This document shows positions 57,217 through 64,000 of a stretch of 64,000 nucleotides of DNA, piece by piece (position 1 is the stretch's first letter; each line of letters starts with the position of its first letter). Under the pieces are notes generated by a model. It saw only the letters and a program-made list of their open reading frames with translations, ran no database searches and was not told where the DNA came from. The stretch spans positions 62,001 to 126,000 of the forward strand of contig NZ_MAFQ01000009.1 of the NCBI RefSeq assembly GCF_002013895.1, written 5' to 3'. Made by a program: the position numbers and the translations under genes. Origin of the DNA: Mycobacteroides franklinii (lineage in GTDB: Bacteria > Actinomycetota > Actinomycetes > Mycobacteriales > Mycobacteriaceae).

Positions 57217-59022
57217 ATGACGCAGCTGACCTTCGACGAGGTGCACTCCTCGTCGGGGTCGGCGGCACAAGCGCTGCGCGACACCACCTTTGTGGTGGTA
57301 GACCTGGAGACAACCGGGGGCAGTGCGGAAAACGACGCGATCACCGAGATCGGCGCGGTGAAGGTGTGCGGCGGCGAGGTGCTCGGGGAACTGGCCACCT
57401 TGGTCGATCCGCAACGCTCGATACCGCCGCAGATCGTCCGCCTCACCGGCATCACCTCGGCGATGCTGGTGGACGCACCGCCGATCGAACAGGTGTTGCC
57501 GACATTTCTCGAATTCGCCCGTGGCGCGGTGCTGGTCGCTCACAACGCCGGTTTCGATATCGGGTTCCTCAAGGCGGCCGCACGGCAATGCGGAATCGAC
57601 TGGCCCCAGCCCACCGTCTTGTGCACGGTGCGACTGGCACGGCGGGTGTTGTCGCGCGATGAGGCTCCCCGGGTCAGCCTGGGCGCGCTGGCTCAGCTGC
57701 TCGGTGCGTCCACCACCCCGAATCACCGGGCACTCGACGATGCCCGGGCCACCGTCGATGTCCTGCACGCGCTGATCGGCCGGGTGGGCAACCAAGGCGT
57801 CGACACCATGGGCGAGCTGCGGCGCTATCGCACCAACGTGCCCAACGCCTTACGCGACAAGCGCACTCTGGCCGATGGAATGCCTTACGCCCCAGGCGTT
57901 TACCTTTTCCGCGGACCGTCGGGCGAGGTGCTGTATGTGGGTACCGCGGTCAATCTGCATCGGCGGGTGCAGCAGTATTTCACCGGCGCCGACCCCCGTG
58001 GCCGGATGCGTGAGATGGTCACCATCGCGACCGGGGTGGACCACGTGACCTGTGCGCACCCCCTGGAGGCGGCGGTGCGCGAGCTGCGGTTGTTGGGTGC
58101 GCACGCACCGCCGTACAACCGGAAATCCCGATTTCCGCACCGCTGGTGGTGGGTGGTGCTCACCGAGGAGCCGTTCCCCCGGTTCGCCGTGGTGCGGAGC
58201 ACCAACGGGCGCCCGATGCTCGGACCGTTTCGCGCACGCGGCGACGCGACCACCGCCGCCCTGACCCTTGCCCGATTCACCGGGGTGCGTACGTGCGCCA
58301 CCCGCATCGGGGCCAACGGCCGGCACGGCCCCGCCTGTGACGGGCAGTCGTATCCACACGACACCGCCTCGCCCTGCCCCACCCCCGCCGGGGTGGACGC
58401 GGTCGAATACCGGGAGGGGCTCGGCACCGCGCTCGCTGTCCTCGCCGGCACCGAGGGACAGCCGCTGCACGCGATGTGCGACCGAGTGGCCGAACTGGGC
58501 GGCCTGCGGCGTTACGAAACCGCCGCACGACAACGCGATGCGACGGCCGCACTCATGGAGGCACTGGCCCGTCAGCATCGGCTGCACGCGCTCGCACGTC
58601 TCGAGGAGCTGATTGCCGCCCGTCCCGATGGCGAGGGCGGATGGCAGATTGCGGTGGTGCGACATGGCCAGCTCGCCGGGGCCGCGGTCGCCAGGCGGGG
58701 TGTGCCGCCGATGCCGGTAGTGGCGGCGGCCTCGGCGTCAGCGCAGGTGGTGCTGCCGACCCCGGAGCCGTTCGGTGGGGCCGCACCCGAGGAGACCGGG
58801 CTGATCACCCGCTGGCTGGCCGAGCCCGGGGTGCGCATCGTGTCATCGACGGACGGTTATGCCGAGGCGGCGGGATGTGCCGGATCGCTGCGGGACTGGG
58901 CGGCGGCGGCACGCAGTGCGCGCATGGCGCACGGTCCGCGGCGGGATGACTGGGGAATGGCCGAGCTGATCAAGATCGCCGACCCTACTCAACGACCTAC
59001 TGTGCCCCGAGCCGCTGGCTGA
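57217..59022 (+). CDS. DEDDh exonuclease / GIY-YIG nuclease fusion (Rv2191-like)
   Basis: A 601-aa two-domain protein. N-terminus (~22-190) is a DnaQ-like 3'-5' exonuclease: [21 protein letters not shown] and [12 protein letters not shown] (His-Asp) give the DEDDh set. ~220-300 is a UvrC/Cho-type GIY-YIG nuclease: [22 protein letters not shown]. The C-terminal part resembles the UvrC/Cho region without a clear HhH or RNase H-like domain. It points to DNA repair. It overlaps trpD by 26 bp, convergent. Confidence 0.92.
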   Translation: MTQLTFDEVHSSSGSAAQALRDTTFVVVDLETTGGSAENDAITEIGAVKVCGGEVLGELATLVDPQRSIPPQIVRLTGITSAMLVDAPPIEQVLPTFLEFARGAVLVAHNAGFDIGFLKAAARQCGIDWPQPTVLCTVRLARRVLSRDEAPRVSLGALAQLLGASTTPNHRALDDARATVDVLHALIGRVGNQGVDTMGELRRYRTNVPNALRDKRTLADGMPYAPGVYLFRGPSGEVLYVGTAVNLHRRVQQYFTGADPRGRMREMVTIATGVDHVTCAHPLEAAVRELRLLGAHAPPYNRKSRFPHRWWWVVLTEEPFPRFAVVRSTNGRPMLGPFRARGDATTAALTLARFTGVRTCATRIGANGRHGPACDGQSYPHDTASPCPTPAGVDAVEYREGLGTALAVLAGTEGQPLHAMCDRVAELGGLRRYETAARQRDATAALMEALARQHRLHALARLEELIAARPDGEGGWQIAVVRHGQLAGAAVARRGVPPMPVVAAASASAQVVLPTPEPFGGAAPEETGLITRWLAEPGVRIVSSTDGYAEAAGCAGSLRDWAAAARSARMAHGPRRDDWGMAELIKIADPTQRPTVPRAAG

Positions 59023-60064
59023 CGGCTATCCAGTTGTCCAGTAGCGCCGCGGCCGCCCCCGAGTCGATGGCGGTGGATACCCGGGCGAGCGCGTTCTCCC
59101 AGGCAGGTACCCATTGGGCGTCGCTGGCCAGCCCGGCGTGGGCAACCATGGCGCCCGCGGCGTTGAGTAGGACCGCGTCCCGTACGGCACCGGCGCGACC
59201 AGCAAGCACCGTCCGGACTTCGGCGGCGTTGAACGCGGGATCGCCCCCGACCAGCTCCTCCAGCCGAGCGCGCGCGAAACCGAAGGCCGCGGGATCAAAT
59301 CGCAGTGTGTCGACGGTGCCCGCCTGCACCCGCCAGATGGTGCTGGTCGTCGTGGTGGTCAGCTCGTCGAGCCCGTCGTCACCGTGCACCACCAGCACAC
59401 TGGACCCACGCCCCGCGAACACCCCGGCCATCACCTCAGCGAGGTCCGCGAACGCACAGCCGATCAGACCTGCCCGCGGACGTCCTGGATTCGTCAGCGG
59501 GCCAAGCAAATTGAATACCGTGGGGACGCCCAACTCGCGGCGCACGGACGACGCATACCGATACGACGGGTGGAAGTGCGGCGCGAAGCAAAATCCGATG
59601 CCGACCTCCGCAACACTGCGCGCCACTTGCTCGGCACCCAGGTCGATACGTACCCCTAACTCCTCGAGCGTGTCCGCTCCACCGGCCAGCGACGACGCCG
59701 CCCGGTTGCCGTGCTTGACCACTCGCACCCCACACGCCGCCACCACGATGGAGGCCATGGTGGACAGGTTCACCGTGTTGGCCCCGTCACCCCCGGTCCC
59801 CACGATGTCCACCGCGTCCGTGCCGATCGCGTCGGCAGCGTCCTGCGGGAACCGGAGCGCGTGCGCCAGCATGGTGTCGGCCAGCTCCCCGACCTCAGCT
59901 GAGGTCGGGCGCTTCATCCGCATGGACACTCCGAAGGCCGCGATCTGGGCCGGGGTAGCCGCACCCGTCATGATCTCGTCCATGGCCCAGGCCGCCTGCC
60001 CCGCCGTCAGGTCGCGACGGTTGGTCAGCTCCCCCAGCACCCGGGGCCACGAATGTTCCAGCAC
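58997..60064 (-). CDS. trpD: Anthranilate phosphoribosyltransferase
   Basis: Second step of tryptophan synthesis. 355 aa: [17 protein letters not shown]-terminal helices, [17 protein letters not shown] (PRPP-binding Gly-rich loop), [16 protein letters not shown], and [10 protein letters not shown] (Asp-Glu metal site). GTG at 60064; the open frame extends upstream but lacks family sequence. Convergent with the exonuclease fusion and divergent from ctaE. Confidence 0.96.
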   Translation of the reverse strand: MLEHSWPRVLGELTNRRDLTAGQAAWAMDEIMTGAATPAQIAAFGVSMRMKRPTSAEVGELADTMLAHALRFPQDAADAIGTDAVDIVGTGGDGANTVNLSTMASIVVAACGVRVVKHGNRAASSLAGGADTLEELGVRIDLGAEQVARSVAEVGIGFCFAPHFHPSYRYASSVRRELGVPTVFNLLGPLTNPGRPRAGLIGCAFADLAEVMAGVFAGRGSSVLVVHGDDGLDELTTTTTSTIWRVQAGTVDTLRFDPAAFGFARARLEELVGGDPAFNAAEVRTVLAGRAGAVRDAVLLNAAGAMVAHAGLASDAQWVPAWENALARVSTAIDSGAAAALLDNWIAVSQRLGAQ

Positions 60065-60254
60065 GCCGCAAATGGTCCCATGGACCAGGCGGCCACAACA
60101 AAGGACTAAATGCCTTCCAGGCCTGGCGCGACACGCCGTACGCAGGTCATCGACACCACTCTCATCAGAGGCCACACGTGTTGTGGAGAGTCGGTCACAA
60201 ATCAATGTCGGACCCGAGTGGCTCTCGACAACTACAAAGCGTCATACTTACGAC

Positions 60255-60875
60255 GTGACGACCGCAGCAGCCCCAGGATCGCCGGCGGGAACCGCCATTA
60301 CCCAGCGGGTTCATTCACTGAACCGGCCCAACATGGTGAGTGTTGGCACCATTGTATGGCTTTCCAGTGAGTTGATGTTCTTTGCTGGACTCTTCGCCTT
60401 CTACTTCACCGCCCGGGCCCAGTCCGGCGGTAACTGGCCACCGGAGCCCACCGAGCTGAACCTGGGTCTTGCCATCCCCGTCACCGCCGTGCTGGTCGCC
60501 TCGTCCTTCACCTGTCAGATGGGCGTGTTTGCCGCAGAACGTGGTGACGTCTTCGGGCTGCGTCGCTGGTACGTCATCACCCTCATCATGGGCACCTTCT
60601 TCGTCCTGGGCCAGGGCTACGAGTACACCAACCTGGTCAAGGAAGGCACCACTATCGCGGGCAGCGCCTACGGTTCAACCTTCTACTTGGCCACCGGCTT
60701 TCACGGACTGCACGTTATCGGCGGTCTCGTCGCCTTCGTCTATCTGCTGATTCGCACCCGGATGAGTAAGTTCACTCCGGCCCAGGCGACCTCCGCGATC
60801 GTCGTGTCCTACTACTGGCACTTCGTCGACATCGTGTGGATCGCGTTGTTCGCCACCATCTACTTTGTCCGCTAA
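60255..60875 (+). CDS. ctaE: Cytochrome c oxidase subunit III
   Basis: Membrane subunit of the aa3 oxidase. 206 aa with five visible membrane helices (actinobacterial short type): [20 protein letters not shown], the [10 protein letters not shown] segment and the [15 protein letters not shown] motif near the C-terminus. The GTG is at 60255. It leads the qcrC-qcrA-qcrB genes, with the usual actinobacterial order coding for the bc1-aa3 supercomplex. Confidence 0.97.
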   Translation: MTTAAAPGSPAGTAITQRVHSLNRPNMVSVGTIVWLSSELMFFAGLFAFYFTARAQSGGNWPPEPTELNLGLAIPVTAVLVASSFTCQMGVFAAERGDVFGLRRWYVITLIMGTFFVLGQGYEYTNLVKEGTTIAGSAYGSTFYLATGFHGLHVIGGLVAFVYLLIRTRMSKFTPAQATSAIVVSYYWHFVDIVWIALFATIYFVR

Positions 60876-60929
60876 ATGCCCGACGGCCCAAAGACCCAGC
60901 CCAGCCCGGTGAAGGGAGCACAACAGGTG

Positions 60930-61763
60930 AGCGTGGAGCCCGTAAAGGACACAGCCGCCAAGAATCGCGCACGCCGCAAGTTCCGCCGTCGCGTCTCAGC
61001 AGGTTTGCTGCTGCTGATCGCGCTGGTGGTTGCCGGCGGCTTGGCCTCTACCTTCACGCCCACCCCGCAGGTCGCGGTGGCCGACGAGGACAAGTCGGCT
61101 CTGCTGCGCACCGGTAAGCAGTTGTACGAGACCTCGTGCATCACCTGCCACGGCGCAAACCTCCAGGGTGTGCCGGACCGCGGGCCCAGCCTGATCGGCG
61201 TGGGCGAGGCCGCGGTGTACTTCCAGGTCTCCACCGGACGTATGCCGGCCATGCGTAATGAGGCTCAGGCCCAGCGCAAGGACCCGATCTTCGACGAGGA
61301 ACAGACCGACGCCCTGGGCGCCTACATCCAGGCCAACGGCGGCGGCCCCCAGGTGATCCGCGACCGCGACGGCGCAGTGGCCCAGGAGTCGTTGCGCGGC
61401 AACAACATCGCCCGTGGTGGTGACCTGTTCCGTCTCAACTGCGCGTCATGCCACAACTTCACCGGCCGCGGTGGCGCACTCTCGTCGGGCAAGTTCGCCC
61501 CCGAGCTCGACCCCGCCACCGAGCAGCAGATTTACACCGCGATGCTGACCGGACCGCAGAACATGCCCAAGTTCTCGGATCGCCAGCTCACCGTTGATGA
61601 GAAGAAGGACATCATCGCCTACGTCCGCGCCTCGTCCGAGACCCCGGACCCGGGCGGTTACGGCCTGGGCGGCTTCGGACCGACGTCCGAGGGCATGGCC
61701 ATGTGGATCATCGGCATCGTCGCCGCCATCGCCGCGGCACTGTGGATTGGAGCACGCGCGTGA
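60930..61763 (+). CDS. qcrC: Diheme cytochrome c subunit QcrC
   Basis: Actinobacterial bc1 subunit fusing two cytochrome c domains, so no soluble cytochrome c is needed. Basic N-terminus, one membrane helix (~20-40), heme motifs CITCH and CASCH, each with a distal Met (TGRMPAM, QNMPKF), and a C-terminal membrane anchor ([19 protein letters not shown]). GTG at 60930 preceded by AAGGGAG; an ATG at 60876 right after the ctaE stop is an alternative without a site. Confidence 0.95.
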   Translation, partial: SVEPVKDTAAKNRARRKFRRRVSAGLLLLIALVVAGGLASTFTPTPQVAVADEDKSALLRTGKQLYETSCITCHGANLQGVPDRGPSLIGVGEAAVYFQVSTGRMPAMRNEAQAQRKDPIFDEEQTDALGAYIQANGGGPQVIRDRDGAVAQESLRGNNIARGGDLFRLNCASCHNFTGRGGALSSGKFAPELDPATEQQIYTAMLTGPQNMPKFSDRQLTVDEKKDIIAYVRASSETPDPGGYGLGGFGPTSEGMAMWIIGIVAAIAAALWIGARA

Positions 61764-62935
61764 GCGTGAGTGACGCTGACAAGCCAGAGATCCCGAGCGA
61801 CGAGCAGCTCGCGGCCATGAGCCGTGACGAGCTGGTCAAGCTCGGCACCAACCTCGACGGCGTCGAGATTGTCTACCGCGAGCCGCGCTGGCCCGTCGAG
61901 GGCACCAAGGCCGAGAAGCGTGCCGAGCGTCTGGTGGCGCTGTGGTTCGCACTCGGTGGCGTGTTCGGCCTGGCCCTGCTCGGGGTCTTCCTGTTCTGGC
62001 CCTGGGAGTACAAGCCCTTCGGCGACCCGGGCAACGCGCTCTACAACCTGGCGACTCCGCTCTACGGTCTGACGCTGGGCCTGTCGGTGCTGTCGCTGGG
62101 TATCGGTGCCGTGCTGTACACCAAGAAGTTCATCCCGCAGGAGATCTCCATCCAGGACCGTCACGACGGCCCCGGCTCGGCCGAGGTGGATCGCAAGACC
62201 ATCGTCGCCCAGCTGCAGGACACCCTGGACACCTCGACCCTGCCGCGCCGCAAGATGATCGTCCGGGCCCTCGGCTTCGGCGTCGGTGCCATGGGTGCCG
62301 GTACCGCCGTCGCCTTCATTGGCGGCATGATCAAGAACCCGTGGGCCAGGGTGGTTCCCACCGCCAACGGCAAGCAGCCGGTGCTGCTCACCAGTGGCTG
62401 GACCCCGCGCTACCACGGTGAGACCATCTACCTGGGCCGCGCCGTCGGCAGCAGCTCCAACGTGCTGCTCAAGATCCGCCCCGAGGACATCGACGCCGGC
62501 GGCATGGAGACCGTGTTCCCGTGGCGCGAGTCCGATGGCGACGGCACCACCGTCGAATCGCACGAGAAGCTGTCGCATATCCAGATGGGCATCCGTAACC
62601 CCGTGATGCTGATCCGCGTGCGCCCCACCGATATGCCCAAGGTGGTCAAGCGCAAGGGGCAAGAGAACTTCAACTACGGAGACCTCTTCGCCTACACCAA
62701 GATCTGCTCGCACCTGGGTTGCCCCACATCGCTGTTCGAGCAGCAGACCTACCGCATCCTGTGCCCGTGCCACCAGTCGCAGTTCGACGCACTGCACTTC
62801 GCCAAGCCCATCTTCGGGCCTGCCGCTCGTGCGCTGGCACAGCTGCCCCTCACCGTCGACAAGGACGGATACCTCGTCGCCAACGGCGACTTCGTTGAAC
62901 CCGTCGGACCCGCATTCTGGGAGCGCAAATCATGA
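61760..62935 (+). CDS. qcrA: Rieske iron-sulfur subunit QcrA
   Basis: 391 aa. An N-terminal cytoplasmic part and three membrane helices (~55-80, ~98-118, ~168-190), the actinobacterial arrangement (other Rieske proteins have one). The C-terminal Rieske domain carries CSHLGCP and CPCHQSQFD, binding the [2Fe-2S] cluster and forming the usual disulfide. The GTG at 61760 overlaps the qcrC stop and its own stop overlaps qcrB. Confidence 0.97.
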
Positions 62936-64000
62936 GCGACACAGCCCAAAAGCCCTCGCGCGCAGCCAAACAAGCCGAGGCGATGGATTCGCGGTATCAC
63001 CTCGCTGCCGGTATGAAGCGGCAGATCAACAAGGTCTTCCCGACCCACTGGTCGTTCATGCTCGGTGAGATCGCGCTGTACAGCTTCATCGTTCTGCTGC
63101 TTTCGGGTGTCTATCTGACCCTGTTCTTCGACCCGTCGATGTCCGAAGTGACCTACAACGGCATCTATCAGCCGCTGCGCGGCGTGCAGATGTCCAAGGC
63201 CTACGAGACCACCCTGAACATCAGCTTCGAGGTACGTGGTGGTCTGTTCGTGCGGCAGATCCATCACTGGGCGGCGCTGATGTTCGCGGCGTCGATCATG
63301 GTGCACATGGCCCGTATCTTCTTCACGGGTGCGTTCCGGCGTCCCCGTGAGGCCAACTGGGTCATCGGCGCGCTGCTGTTCATCCTGGCGATGTTCGAAG
63401 GTTTCTTCGGATACTCCCTGCCCGACGACCTGCTCTCCGGCACCGGTATCCGCGCGGCGCTTTCCGGCATCACCATGGGCCTTCCGCTGATCGGCACCTG
63501 GATGCACTGGGCGCTGTTCGGTGGCGACTTCCCCGGCAACATCCTGATCCCCCGTCTGTACGCCATGCACATCCTGCTGATCCCCGCGATCATCCTGGCG
63601 CTCATCGGTATCCACCTGGCCCTGGTCTGGTACCAGAAGCACACCCAGTTCCCCGGCCCGGGTGCGACTGAGAAGAACGTGGTGGGTGTGCGCATCCTCC
63701 CGGTGTTCGCCCTCAAGGGTGGATCCTTCTTCGCCTTCACCACCGCCATCCTGGCGCTGATGAGCGGTCTGCTGCAGATCAACCCCATCTGGGTGCTGGG
63801 CCCCTACAAGCCCTCACAGATCTCCGCGGGTAGCCAGCCGGACTTCTACATGATGTGGACCGACGGCCTGCTGCGCATCATCCCGGCTTGGGAGATCTAC
63901 CCGTTTGGCCACACCATCCCCCAGGCCGTGTGGGTTGCGGTCGGAATGGGCTTGGTGTTCGGTCTGCTGATCGCATACCCCTTCCTCGAGAAGAAGCTCA
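62932..64000 (+). CDS. qcrB: Cytochrome bc1 subunit QcrB (partial)
   Basis: Cytochrome b of the bc1 complex, cut by the window end after about 356 residues. Heme-ligand His pairs are in RQIHHWAA and MVHMARIF (111-125) and in YAMHILL and IGIHLALV (213-228); the PEWY-like quinol-site loop is read as PAWEIY (318-323). T310 and the following [19 protein letters not shown] lie where Mtb Thr313 and EGLARIWPPWEFYFWHHTI sit. ATG at 62932 overlaps the qcrA stop. Confidence 0.96.
   Translation, partial: MSDTAQKPSRAAKQAEAMDSRYHLAAGMKRQINKVFPTHWSFMLGEIALYSFIVLLLSGVYLTLFFDPSMSEVTYNGIYQPLRGVQMSKAYETTLNISFEVRGGLFVRQIHHWAALMFAASIMVHMARIFFTGAFRRPREANWVIGALLFILAMFEGFFGYSLPDDLLSGTGIRAALSGITMGLPLIGTWMHWALFGGDFPGNILIPRLYAMHILLIPAIILALIGIHLALVWYQKHTQFPGPGATEKNVVGVRILPVFALKGGSFFAFTTAILALMSGLLQINPIWVLGPYKPSQISAGSQPDFYMMWTDGLLRIIPAWEIYPFGHTIPQAVWVAVGMGLVFGLLIAYPFLEKKL

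Overview
The window is GC-rich chromosomal DNA from a mycobacterium. Gene order follows the Mycobacterium tuberculosis (Mtb) stretch from about Rv2135c to Rv2196, read here from memory of that genome. Several accessory genes, a divergent QcrB quinone-site segment and a NirB unlike the Mtb type suggest a rapid grower. My best guess is the Mycobacteroides (abscessus/chelonae) group, inferred without any database search.

Layout. 1-5.8 kb: partial histidine phosphatase, uppP, a small conserved gene, then lppL-DUF5703-pyrD on the plus strand and a PEBP/M20 peptidase pair on the minus strand. 5.9 kb: tRNA-Leu(GAG). 6.2-11.2 kb: an accessory block beside the tRNA, with an arylsulfotransferase-like lipoprotein divergent from an unknown small gene plus nirB-nirD. 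11.2-13.7 kb: a VanY-like lipoprotein, a membrane protein, wag31 and yggT. 13.8-15.5 kb: an inserted SRPBCC-ArsR-DUF899 operon with two matching operator palindromes. 15.6-34.6 kb: the minus-strand division and cell-wall (dcw) cluster, transcribed mraZ-rsmH-ftsL-pbpB-murE-murF-mraY-murD-ftsW-murG-murC-ftsQ-ftsZ-yfiH-yggS-sepF. 34.8-46.2 kb: DUF3040, GNAT, lppM, metF-like, prenyl synthase, mptA, the PknL substrate and pknL, aroG, an exoribonuclease and a GT87 mannosyltransferase. 46.2-56.3 kb: an acyltransferase, an ArsA-type ATPase with small neighbours, a deazaflavin oxidoreductase, fadD15, a decayed remnant, pimB', an HExxH lipoprotein, ripC and a Cys-rich mini-protein. 56.4-64 kb: a methyltransferase, an exonuclease/GIY-YIG fusion, trpD, then the respiratory ctaE-qcrC-qcrA-qcrB operon, cut by the window end.

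The genes work together mainly in envelope growth. Lipid II synthesis (Mur enzymes, MraY, MurG), undecaprenyl phosphate recycling (UppP) and polar or septal growth (FtsZ, FtsQ, FtsW, PbpB, SepF, Wag31, RipC) sit with lipomannan/LAM and PIM mannosyltransferases (MptA, GT87, PimB'). Four-base ATGA or GTGA overlaps through most of the dcw cluster indicate translational coupling. The accessory nirBD block adds nitrite (or sulfite) reduction, and the window ends in the bc1-aa3 supercomplex operon.

No clear phage, IS element, CRISPR array or defence system was seen. The least explained items are the protein ahead of nirB, the palindromes between it and the sulfotransferase-like gene, the ArsR operator pair, the Cys-rich mini-protein at 56.1-56.3 kb and the frame-broken remnant at 52.1-52.4 kb.
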